In this document: positions 44,754 to 51,306 of the stretch, in pieces
Position numbering within the stretch: position 1 is the first letter of the stretch
Layout of the letters: every line of letters begins with the position of its first letter
Source: Bacteroidia bacterium
Lineage (GTDB): Bacteria > Bacteroidota > Bacteroidia > NS11-12g > UBA9320
Reading direction: 5' to 3'
Length of the DNA stretch: 51,306 nt
Assembly (NCBI GenBank): GCA_020053795.1
Contig: JAGVMN010000035.1
Span: 1 to 51,306 of the forward strand
Notes under the pieces: generated by a model
The model's database searches: none
The model's input: only the letters and a program-made list of their open reading frames with translations
What the model was told of the DNA's origin: nothing
Made by a program: the position numbers and the translations under genes

Positions 44754-45440
44754 TCAATGAGCCCTGCTGATAACAGGAATAGAAACTTTCAGAAACCCTC
44801 TTTCAATTGCAAGATGTACCAAATGAGCGGTATTCTTAGCTTCAAATTTTTGCAGCAGATTCTTTCGATGGGTCTCAACTGTTCTTTTACCGATATTTAG
44901 AAGTGATGCAATCTCTTTTGCAGAATTTCCATTAAAAAGTGCTTGCAGTGTTTTTTGTTCATTTTCCGTGAGGGAGATAGAGTTTAGTCCGTACTCTTTT
45001 ATCATTTGTGCCATTTGAGAAGCGATCTCTGGGCTAAAATACGCTCCTTCTTCACAAAGCTTCTTCACCGCTTTATAAATGTCGAAGTCCTTTTCGCTTT
45101 TCAGCATATATCCATGAACCCCGCTTTCTATGCAAGGCATTACGATTTCCGGATTGTGGTACATAGATAGCATCAGAATCTTGATAATTGGGTATCTGGC
45201 CATTACCTGTACAGCCGTTTCCAATCCATTCATTGCTTTTGAGTCATGCTCGTTAGTAAGACTGAAATCAGTGATGATAATATCGGGTTGCCGGCCCACC
45301 AATTGTGAAAGCAACTGCTTTCCGGAAGAAGCAGTATCAAGGATCCGAATGTCTTCGTGATGTGATAAAATAGAACGCAATCCTTCAGTAACAACCTTGT
45401 GGTCGTCAAGCAAATTGACTGAAATTCTTTTATTCTTCAT
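44754..45440 (-). CDS. Orphan LuxR/NarL-family response regulator
   Basis: 228 residues. The receiver domain has the acidic pair Asp12-Asp13, phospho-acceptor Asp58 (DIIITDFSL), and the Lys in MLKSEKD. The C-terminal LuxR helix-turn-helix starts at SLTENEQKTLQALFNGNSAKEIASLLNIGKRTVETHRKNLLQKF. The family binds palindromic DNA as a phosphorylated dimer. No histidine kinase lies in the window, so the partner is unknown. Its promoter has a perfect 9-bp inverted repeat and an additional copy of one arm; the glycine-rich protein gene downstream has a related palindrome and an almost identical -7 block, suggesting self-control and control of that gene. Confidence 0.92.
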   Translation of the reverse strand: MKNKRISVNLLDDHKVVTEGLRSILSHHEDIRILDTASSGKQLLSQLVGRQPDIIITDFSLTNEHDSKAMNGLETAVQVMARYPIIKILMLSMYHNPEIVMPCIESGVHGYMLKSEKDFDIYKAVKKLCEEGAYFSPEIASQMAQMIKEYGLNSISLTENEQKTLQALFNGNSAKEIASLLNIGKRTVETHRKNLLQKFEAKNTAHLVHLAIERGFLKVSIPVISRAH

Positions 45441-45496
45441 GTAGATTCAAATGTTTCATAAGTTATGCCAAAAACCAACCGAGGTTTTCAAGGCTT

Positions 45497-45504
45497 CAAA
45501 CCTA
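45497..45504 (-). promoter_or_regulatory. -7 box for the response-regulator gene
   Basis: TAGGTTTG on the minus strand, 56 nt before the ATG at 45440. The region 45494-45514 matches the other promoter block at 44552-44572. Confidence 0.6.
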
Positions 45505-45523
45505 AATACAAAAACTTGAACAT

Positions 45524-45570
45524 AATATCCGTAAAAAGACGGATATTGTGTACGTGTTTACACGGATATT
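45524..45570. promoter_or_regulatory. ACGGATATT inverted repeat and third half-site
   Basis: AATATCCGT (45524-45532) and ACGGATATT (45539-45547) form a perfect 9-bp inverted repeat with a 6-nt loop. The same ACGGATATT recurs at 45562-45570. The inverted repeat begins 19 nt upstream of the -7 box, thus occupying the -33 position, where an activator or repressor could act. Confidence 0.6.
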
Positions 45571-45653
45571 TAAGCCAAAGAAACCGATATATGACAACTA
45601 AATTATTTCAGTTTTAGAAACAATAGCTGACAGCACGTCTGTAGAGATTCATA

Positions 45654-45678
45654 ATAAAAAAACCCGCCGAAGCGGGTT
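45654..45678 (-). terminator. Strong terminator after the PorT-like barrel gene
   Basis: AACCCGC-CGAA-GCGGGTT (45661-45678) followed on the minus strand by TTTTTTTATTAT. It separates the sigma/anti-sigma/barrel cassette from the response-regulator gene. Confidence 0.88.
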
Positions 45679-45727
45679 CTCACAGATTTGAAAAAAGTGT
45701 ATTAAAAATTCCCCTAAGGGCTTAGGG

Positions 45728-46654
45728 TCAAAAGGCATTGATGACAATTCCGGCTGCCACGGTGTTCAAGGCCGGGCCGCGGTTGTCTTTAAAAACGGGA
45801 GAGGGGTAGTATTTGGCATAGAGGTTAAAATCGCCATAACCAAAACTGACCGCATACCCGTATCGGAAATCACTCAGGTTAAAGTCGTCTCTAATCTTTC
45901 TTTTCTCGGTTCCGTTGGCTTCCCATTTTTGCTTTTGGTGGCTGCCGATGAGATAACCCGCCACAACACCTGCCGAAAAGTTGAAGGATTCATCTGAATG
46001 ATTTGGATTGCTTTTATAGTTAAGCATCAAAGGGGCGGTGAGGTATTGGGTTACCAGTTTGTTTTTCTTGTAATTTATCTCGGTATTCTCTTTAATTTCA
46101 AGTGGTCTGCTGTCAGCGTTCAGATCTATATCGTCAATGAAACGGTAATTGTTAAACTCTATGCCAACGCCATATACCAATCGAAGTTTACCTTTAACCA
46201 GATTCAATCCCTGCTGCACTATCCCAAGATTGAAGTTTATAGATCGGGCCTTGTCGGCTTCCATGGCCTTATAAGGAGAGGATGGTTCAAGGCTGCCATC
46301 GTGCAGGTAGTTGTTCAATCCCAATTCCATGATCATACCTTTGGTCTCTACCAGTTTTGGTTTTTTTGGGCCTTTCCGGCCATGCTTCCATGCATCGTTT
46401 TGATGAATGACAATCTCCTTTTCAATGTTTTCTGTCAGGGTGTCAATCTTGTTGCCATGTTTTCTAATGATGATCCGCTTCATTTCCAACTCGTCTGACA
46501 TCGAATCGACTTCCCTCACTTCTTCCGGATCGTCGGTTATGACAATTTTGAGGTGTTTTTTCTCAATTTTTTTTGTCTCTTTGATGCTGTCCTGTTGAGC
46601 CATGGCACCTTGAACGGCTAAGATCAAACCGGTTAAAACAGTTGTATATTTCAT
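45728..46654 (-). CDS. Outer-membrane beta-barrel protein, PorT-like
   Basis: 308 residues with a signal peptide ending at GAMAQQ (residue ~21). An N-terminal charged region of about 90 residues (KIVITDDPEEVREVDSMSDE, WKHGRKGPKKPKL) is followed by beta-strand repeats with aromatic and small residues (INFNLGIVQQGLNL, LRLVYGVGIEFNNY, FNFSAGVVAGYLIG, FRYGYAVSFGYGDFNLYAKY) and a C-terminal strand ending in Phe. This is the pattern of PorT-family eight-strand barrels. It is the last gene of a unit with a sigma factor and anti-sigma-like gene; the barrel may be the regulon's product or envelope-stress sensor. Confidence 0.78.
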   Translation of the reverse strand: MKYTTVLTGLILAVQGAMAQQDSIKETKKIEKKHLKIVITDDPEEVREVDSMSDELEMKRIIIRKHGNKIDTLTENIEKEIVIHQNDAWKHGRKGPKKPKLVETKGMIMELGLNNYLHDGSLEPSSPYKAMEADKARSINFNLGIVQQGLNLVKGKLRLVYGVGIEFNNYRFIDDIDLNADSRPLEIKENTEINYKKNKLVTQYLTAPLMLNYKSNPNHSDESFNFSAGVVAGYLIGSHQKQKWEANGTEKRKIRDDFNLSDFRYGYAVSFGYGDFNLYAKYYPSPVFKDNRGPALNTVAAGIVINAF

Positions 46655-46674
46655 AGTTATTTTGTTTTGAGCTT

Positions 46675-47523
46675 TTATTCCTTTGTTTTCAGTTGGACAA
46701 CGGCTGCTGCATGGTAGCTGCTCGTGTTTAGGGTGAACATAAGCACGAGTTTATTATCCCCTCTTCCTGCTGCAAGTTTTAACTTGGGATTTCTGTAGGG
46801 TTCTATCCATTTGGCGATGTCTGCGATAAGCAGGTTTCTAAGGCTTTTGTCGGGTTCAGGCTTACCAGGTATGATGGCCAGATGATTTTGAATATTGCCC
46901 GAATCCGATGGCATTGGGATCAACGTTAATATAGGCTTATTAATTGCCATTTGCTGAAAGTGAGGTTCCGAAACGGTAAGGCCAATAATGGGTTCTGGTA
47001 CTTTGCGGAAAACAGGAGACTCCTGAACAGGATTTTTGGTTATTGTTTCCGGTTCATAGATTGGTGTAACATGTTCTTTTGCCTTTTGAACAACTGGAAC
47101 AGATTCAGTTTTTTGGGATTCAGATTTTGAAGGATTTGGTTGAACCGCTTGGTTGGATTCAACGGTTTTCTGATTTGGCCTGATTGGTTTGACCGTTGCT
47201 AAATCCGGCAATATATTTTTTGACTGATCCTGTGTTCCGAGCCAAATGAAAAATATCAGGCAAGCGGCCACTGACACAGCGATCCAACGCCAATACATAG
47301 TGCCTGTGTTGGCTGTACTGATCGGCTTCAAAAGCAAATATTTTTTTTCAAAAACAACATCGTTCTCAGGAATCAGCACCGTCTTTTGTATCAATTTCCA
47401 CTCACGTTCCCAAACCGGATTGTCTGCAATTTCTTCTCTTACTATTCTTTCAGTCTCGGCATCAAGATTTCCTTCCAGAAGATCAAAAAGCATAAGTTCC
47501 ATATTCTCGTCATCTATCCTCAT
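46675..47523 (-). CDS. Anti-sigma factor-like membrane protein
   Basis: 282 residues. An N-terminal ~70-residue acidic helical region (DDENMELMLFDLLEGNLDAETERIVREEIAD) matches the cytoplasmic part of Bacteroidota anti-sigma proteins but has no zinc-binding Cys/His cluster. A single membrane helix lies near residues 76-97 (WRWIAVSVAACLIFFIWLG). The periplasmic part is Pro/Gln/Lys-rich, then a small domain (LLIADIAKWIEPYRNPKLKL). Its ATG overlaps the sigma-factor stop (ATGA at 47520-47523), so the two are translated together and it likely holds that sigma factor at the membrane. Confidence 0.78.
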   Translation of the reverse strand: MRIDDENMELMLFDLLEGNLDAETERIVREEIADNPVWEREWKLIQKTVLIPENDVVFEKKYLLLKPISTANTGTMYWRWIAVSVAACLIFFIWLGTQDQSKNILPDLATVKPIRPNQKTVESNQAVQPNPSKSESQKTESVPVVQKAKEHVTPIYEPETITKNPVQESPVFRKVPEPIIGLTVSEPHFQQMAINKPILTLIPMPSDSGNIQNHLAIIPGKPEPDKSLRNLLIADIAKWIEPYRNPKLKLAAGRGDNKLVLMFTLNTSSYHAAAVVQLKTKE

Positions 47524-48056
47524 ATCACCTGTTCCATTTTGCCAAAATATTCTTTCAGTGTTTGCCTCGCTCTGAAGATATTGATCTTCACTTGTGCTTC
47601 GCTCATCCCAGTTATTTCACCTATTGTTTTATAATCGTATCCCTCATAATCGCGAAGTATTATCACGGTTTTTTGATTTTCAGGGAGACGGTTCACTGCC
47701 ATTTTGATAACCTCTGTGGCTCCAGAGTAATGCTCCTGATGAAAGTGGCGATTTTCATTCACCGCATTCATAGACACCACTCTTTTATTTTTTCTGAATT
47801 CGTCAATCATATTGTTATAGGCCACTTTATACATGAATGATTTGGCTGTTGCCATTATCACATCGTCTTTTCGAACCCAAAGTTTTTCAAAGGTGTTCTG
47901 AACAATATTTTCCGCTTCCATACGGTCTTTCATGTTTTTTAACAGAAACCTGTACAAGGAATCGGAATAGTCTTCCACACATTGGTTGTACTCCTTGTCG
48001 GTCATTCTGCTGTTGTCATTATTACGGGTCGTTCTTCTAAAAGTTACACCAAACAT
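47520..48056 (-). CDS. Sigma-70 family RNA polymerase sigma factor (ECF type)
   Basis: 178 residues from ATG 48056; an internal ATG at 48005 (MTDKEYNQCVE) is closer to the usual family start. Region 2 is seen at LYRFLLKNMKDRMEAENIVQNTFEKLWVRKDDV, with FMYKVAYNNMIDEFRKNKR. Region 4 is at VNRLPENQKTVIILRDYEGYDYKTIGEITGMSEAQVKINIFRARQTLKEYF. It lacks regions 1 and 3, as in ECF sigma factors. It directs RNA polymerase to a small regulon, probably including the barrel gene. It overlaps the anti-sigma gene by four bases and is divergent from the methyltransferase gene. Confidence 0.93.
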   Translation of the reverse strand: MFGVTFRRTTRNNDNSRMTDKEYNQCVEDYSDSLYRFLLKNMKDRMEAENIVQNTFEKLWVRKDDVIMATAKSFMYKVAYNNMIDEFRKNKRVVSMNAVNENRHFHQEHYSGATEVIKMAVNRLPENQKTVIILRDYEGYDYKTIGEITGMSEAQVKINIFRARQTLKEYFGKMEQVI

Positions 48057-48110
48057 AATTTTTTTGTTTGATGTTTAGAATCTGTTGATCATATAGCGTT
48101 GGCAGTTTAT

Positions 48111-48118
48111 TATGTTTG
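48111..48118 (+). promoter_or_regulatory. -7 box abutting the methyltransferase start
   Basis: TATGTTTG fits TAnnTTTG, with CCCC between it and the ATG at 48123. It supports that start over the TTG at 48099 and predicts a leaderless mRNA. Confidence 0.55.
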
Positions 48119-48122
48119 CCCC

Positions 48123-48869
48123 ATGGCTGATCTTGAACATTGGTATGAAGAATGGTTCGATTCGCCTTATTACCATTGTCTTTATCAACACAGAGATGAA
48201 GACGAAGCCGTTGCTTTCCTCGATAAATTGCTGCCTCATTTAAAACCTTCAAAGGGAAGCACTTTTCTGGATATGGCTTGTGGAAGGGGAAGGCATGCAT
48301 CATATATTGGTCAATTGGGGTATCGGGTACACGGCATTGATCTTAGCCCAAACAACATTGAATTTGCGAGAAATTGCGGAATGGAGAATGCCACTTTTGG
48401 CGTATTGGATATGAGGGGCATCAACCAACTCGATCGGTTTGATTATATTCTGAACTTGCATACCAGTTTTGGTTACTTCGAAAAGGACAGCCAGAATGTT
48501 GCCGTGTTAAATGCAGTTAAAGCTTGCCTTAAAAAAGGAGGAACATTTGTTTTGGACTATCTCAACCCAAATTGGGTCATCAACCATCTTATCCCTGTTG
48601 AAACAAAAACTGTAAATGGCATGGTCTTTCAGATAAAACGGGAGTGCCATAGCGATTATGTTGTAAAAGTGGTTGAAGTAATGGATAACGGAAAATGTCA
48701 CCGGTTCAGAGAATACGTTAAACTTTATAGTCTGGACGTGCTGAAAACCATGATAGAGCAGGCAAGGCTAATGGTCGTTGAGGTTTTTGGCGACTATGAA
48801 TTGAAGCCATATAATCCGGAATATTCTCAAAGAATCATATTAATTGCTAAACTGAAGAATGATGATTGA
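48123..48869 (+). CDS. SAM-dependent methyltransferase, class I
   Basis: 248 residues from ATG 48123 (MADLEHWYEEWFDSPYYHCLY); the frame extends to TTG 48099, which would include the promoter box. Motif I is FLDMACGRGRHASYI with GYRVHGIDLSPNNIEFA following, then FDYILNLHTSFGYFE and KACLKKGGTFVLDYLN. This matches small-molecule methyltransferases of the phylum; the acceptor is not known. It overlaps the next gene (PAP2) by 11 bases, and the three-gene run ends with a ZIP transporter. Confidence 0.88.
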   Translation: MADLEHWYEEWFDSPYYHCLYQHRDEDEAVAFLDKLLPHLKPSKGSTFLDMACGRGRHASYIGQLGYRVHGIDLSPNNIEFARNCGMENATFGVLDMRGINQLDRFDYILNLHTSFGYFEKDSQNVAVLNAVKACLKKGGTFVLDYLNPNWVINHLIPVETKTVNGMVFQIKRECHSDYVVKVVEVMDNGKCHRFREYVKLYSLDVLKTMIEQARLMVVEVFGDYELKPYNPEYSQRIILIAKLKNDD

Positions 48870-49440
48870 TTGGCTTCTGCACACAGACGAAGTATTGTTT
48901 CGCTGGATCAACATCGGTTTGGCAAATCCGGTCTTCGATTTTATTCTTCCTTATTTCAGAAACAAATATTTTTGGATTCCGTTTTATGTCATTTTGATAT
49001 TTGTTGCATTCATAAAAGACCGCAAAGTCTGGATTCTCCTGATTTTAGCTGCTTTGGTCATATTATTAACAGATACGCTCAGTGCACAAGTGGTCAAACC
49101 TCTCTTTGGCCGTTTGAGGCCTTGTAACGAACCCGGCTTTAAAGATTCGGTAAGGCTATTGGTCGACTGCGGATCAGGGTTCAGCTTTATATCATCTCAC
49201 GCTTCCAATCATTTCGGACTGGCCATTTTGTTTATTCAGTATTTCAGAAAGTGGTTTCCCTTTAAATGGTTGACCTTTGGATTTGTAATCTGGGCTTTCA
49301 CGATTGCATTTTCTCAGATTTATGTTGGCGTGCATTATCCCTTTGACGTAATTTGCGGAGCTTTATTGGGTATGGGTTTGGCGTATCTGGTTTGGCTATC
49401 ATATTCCATTATTATCGCTGCATTCTTTAAAAGTTCGTGA
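48859..49440 (+). CDS. PAP2-family membrane phosphatase
   Basis: 193 residues with six hydrophobic helices. The three PAP2 motifs are intact: KPLFGRLRP (KxxxxxxRP), SSHASNHFG (the catalytic His in PSGH-like form, here SSHASNH), and SQIYVGVHYPFDVICG (SRxxxxxHxxxD). It removes phosphate from lipid phosphates such as undecaprenyl or phosphatidyl-type substrates on the periplasmic side; the substrate is inferred from the family. It overlaps the methyltransferase by 11 bases and the ZIP gene by four. Confidence 0.9.
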   Translation: MMIDWLLHTDEVLFRWINIGLANPVFDFILPYFRNKYFWIPFYVILIFVAFIKDRKVWILLILAALVILLTDTLSAQVVKPLFGRLRPCNEPGFKDSVRLLVDCGSGFSFISSHASNHFGLAILFIQYFRKWFPFKWLTFGFVIWAFTIAFSQIYVGVHYPFDVICGALLGMGLAYLVWLSYSIIIAAFFKSS

Positions 49441-50162
49441 GTTTTTGGACCCTGTTTATACTTTTTGTCTTTCCGCTTTGCGGTGGCATACTGGCTGCAT
49501 TTAACAAAGAGGAGAAATCTCTTCAATTGAAATTGTTCCTAGCCTTTAGCGGAGCTTTTCTTATCTCTGTTTGCACACTTAATATTTTACCGGAGATTTA
49601 CAGCAAAACCGACATGTCTGTCGGGTATTTTGTTTTGATTGGTTTTTTTCTGCAAATTGTGATTGATCAATTTTCAAATGGTATTGAGCACGGGCATCTT
49701 CATTTTCATACTGTTCGAAAAGTCCCGAACAGTGTTTTTATAGCCTTGAGCTTTCACGCCTTTATGGAGGGTATGGGGGTAGGAAGTAATATCTTTGAAA
49801 AGCAGGTGCAAAACAATTTGGTTTACGGAATAGCCATGCATGAGATTCCCGCAGCCTTTGCCTTGGTCACGGTGTTGAAACATTCAACCACGGACAGCAA
49901 ATTTATTTATTTTTTGTTGGTTGCATACGCCCTGATGGTTCCTTCCGGGGCTATTCTTAGTAGTGTATTACAAAGTTCGAATAGCTTAAACAGCGACTTT
50001 TTCTTTAAACTAATGGCAGTGGTAGCCGGCGTATTTCTTCACATCTCGACCACCATTCTATTTGAAAATTCCGACAATCACTGGTTTACCAGATATAAGT
50101 TGATTGCCATTGTTTGCGGCGTTGGGCTGGCTTTGCTGGCTGCCAATTTTCATGTAAATTAG
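49437..50162 (+). CDS. ZIP-family metal transporter
   Basis: 241 residues from GTG 49437; the GTGA overlap with the PAP2 stop fixes the start. About eight helices. The ZIP metal site is seen in IALSFHAFMEGMGVG (His107, Glu111) and GIAMHEIPAAFALVTVL (His135, Glu136). A His-rich loop (GIEHGHLHFHTV, residues 82-93) between helices III and IV is typical. It imports or exports divalent metals, Zn2+ or Fe2+. It is the last gene of the unit; an ACCCTG/CAGGGT inverted repeat downstream (50165-50190) lacks a U-tract and is only a weak terminator candidate. Confidence 0.92.
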   Translation: MSFWTLFILFVFPLCGGILAAFNKEEKSLQLKLFLAFSGAFLISVCTLNILPEIYSKTDMSVGYFVLIGFFLQIVIDQFSNGIEHGHLHFHTVRKVPNSVFIALSFHAFMEGMGVGSNIFEKQVQNNLVYGIAMHEIPAAFALVTVLKHSTTDSKFIYFLLVAYALMVPSGAILSSVLQSSNSLNSDFFFKLMAVVAGVFLHISTTILFENSDNHWFTRYKLIAIVCGVGLALLAANFHVN

Positions 50163-50231
50163 TCCACCCTGATCCTAATTTCATAAAACAGGGTTTAATT
50201 GCATCTGAGACATTTGATTTTGCAGCATTCT

Positions 50232-51286
50232 TCATTTAAAAGTTCCGGGAAAAAGTCGAGGTATGGGCGAAAACATTGTACCCAATGATTCAAAATATAA
50301 TCTTATTTGCTTGTCGGCCTGAACTATTCCCCGTGTGTTTACCCGTTTCATATTCATAAAATTGAGCAGGATACCCAATACCGGTTTTACTGTCCGGCTG
50401 GGTATCCGCATGATCTTCCGGGCATAGGCTGTCTGCATTTTTTGGTGCATGCGGTCGTAGTAGGGCTTGTGTATGCTCTCTTCTATTTTTTTGTAGTCTG
50501 ACCGGCCGATGCACCCGCTCCTAAGGGGGCAGGTTTTGCTCTTGGCATTGGTGGAGCGGTAAACCCGTTTGTCATATCCTTTGCTGTCGGTTACTATTTT
50601 TCGGAATGGAAGGATGGCCCGGTTGCCCCGCTGGCATTCGTATTGGTCCTGTTCTTTGTTATAGGTGAATCCTTCGCGGACGGGTTTGTATTGTACGAAG
50701 TTGGGTATCCATGCGTCTATGTTTTGTGATTCGGCGTAGCTGAGCGATTCTCCGCTGCTGTAGGTTTCGGCATCCGCTATTGCTTCTGCTTCGACTTCGC
50801 TCAGCACAAGTTTCTCTTCCAAAGAGTCAAGGCTGGCGTTGGCTTTTATAAAGGCACTGTCTATGGCCTGCCGCTTACCCCTTACCATCCCTTTGTTGAT
50901 ACACAGCTTAAGTACCCGACGAAACATTTCAAGAAATTATTCTTCGCCATACAACTGACGGGTTCTGGAAAGGGTGCTGTGTCAGGGCAGTTCTTCGTTC
51001 AGGTCGTAACCAATGAAATACAGCACATCCAGCCGCAGGGAAGCATGGCTGATGATTTTTCGGTCGCTGCCCGGATTTTCTAAATAGCCCACCAGCATCA
51101 GTTTAAAAATACTACGGGGTCTATGCTTGCAAGACCCTCTGTGCCGTAATACCGGCTTGTCGTTTGATACAGAAAGTTCAGGTCCAATGCCTCTTTCAGC
51201 CGCCTGCATAAATTCTCTTGCGGAACCCGTTCGCTCATCCGGAATTGGACAAACAGTTTCTCCTGATATTGCTTCCGTCCTTGCAT
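50232..51286 (-). pseudogene. Broken IS1182-type transposase
   Basis: The minus strand from ATG 51286 reads MQGRKQYQEKLFVQF and SRYYGTEGLASIDPVVF, then a frameshift near 51105 in an A5 run, then KLMLVGYLENPGSDRKI, LRLDVLYFIGYDLNEELP, a TGA at 50982-50984 where the family has Trp (LPWHSTLSRTRQLY), a TAA at 50937-50939, and finally MFRRVLKLCINKGMVRGKRQ, AIDSAFIKANASLDSLEEK, the CPLRSGCIG zinc-like pair and a normal C-terminus to 50232. This is an IS1182-family DDE transposase with three disabling changes. The IS right end (and one terminal repeat) lies outside the window, so target repeats cannot be checked. Confidence 0.85.
50789..50810 (-). repeat. LVLSEVEA-type dispersed repeat inside the transposase
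   Basis: On the minus strand, CTTGTGCTGAGCGAAGTCGA plus AG encodes LVLSEVEA. From memory, near-identical sequences recur within and between genes in Bacteroidota genomes. Here it is in frame within the transposase. Only one copy was noticed in the window. Confidence 0.4.
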
Positions 51287-51306
51287 GTAACAAAGCTCGA
51301 TATGGC

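Noticed and set aside
50165-50190. ACCCTG/CAGGGT inverted repeat after the ZIP gene as an IS end or terminator
   Set aside because: No U-tract and a 17-nt-or-longer loop; the other IS end is outside the window, so a terminal repeat cannot be shown.
51101-51107. Slippery heptamer TTTAAAC in frame (T TTA AAC) followed directly by TGA in the transposase, suggesting programmed -1 frameshifting
   Set aside because: The same gene has two further in-frame stops (50982-50984 and 50937-50939), and IS1182-type transposases are usually one frame; loss of one T from a T-run explains it more simply.

Overview
The window is about 51 kb of a Bacteroidota chromosome, probably from the Chitinophagales, Sphingobacteriales or Cytophagales side of the phylum. 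This rests on type IX secretion (T9SS) sorting tails (gliding-motility-associated C-terminal domains at 1000-8256 and 40004-41821, and shorter type A tails), on -7 boxes of the form TAnnTTTG in front of many genes, on the near absence of Shine-Dalgarno sequences, and on families typical of the phylum (DUF4837, DUF4136, PorT-like barrels, LytTR). No CRISPR array, tRNA, rRNA or recognisable defence system was seen.

Layout. 1-924 (-): the 5' part of a RelA/SpoT gene. 1000-8256 (+): a 2418-residue secreted PKD-repeat protein. 8419-18547 (-): a heavy-metal efflux locus with a HYC_CC_PP-like small protein, a decayed heavy-metal-binding-domain gene, a His-rich periplasmic protein, a TolC-type outer-membrane factor, a membrane-anchored accessory protein, a DUF4136 lipoprotein, a small secreted protein, a membrane-fusion protein, a CREST/ceramidase-like membrane protein, a CzcA/CusA-type RND pump and a cytochrome c lipoprotein. 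19333-26347 (+): recQ, two overlapping glycosyltransferases, yidC and a TPR protein. 26884-28110 (-): alanine dehydrogenase. 28285-31135 (+): a LysM lytic transglycosylase, a DUF4837 lipoprotein and purN. 31186-34981 (+): small membrane proteins, a LytTR regulator, a repeat/T9SS fusion and a GNAT acetyltransferase. 34982-39560: a decayed DUF1801 gene, an MMPL-type RND transporter, a decayed T9SS cargo gene and an inositol monophosphatase. 40004-48056 (-): two T9SS surface proteins, an orphan LuxR-type response regulator, and a PorT barrel/anti-sigma/sigma cassette. 48123-50162 (+): methyltransferase, PAP2 phosphatase and ZIP transporter in overlapping order. 50232 to near the right edge (-): a broken IS1182-type transposase.

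How parts may work together. The RND pump, fusion protein and TolC protein would form an envelope-spanning metal exporter, with His-rich periplasmic proteins as likely metal binders. The LuxR-type regulator and the neighbouring glycine-rich surface protein share a 21-nt promoter block (20/21 identical) and ACGGA palindromes, which suggests a small autoregulated surface-protein regulon. This is the most distinctive unreported-looking feature I found. Several genes have a TAnnTTTG box only 4-5 nt before the ATG, which predicts leaderless mRNAs. At least four degraded genes lie in the gaps between intact ones.
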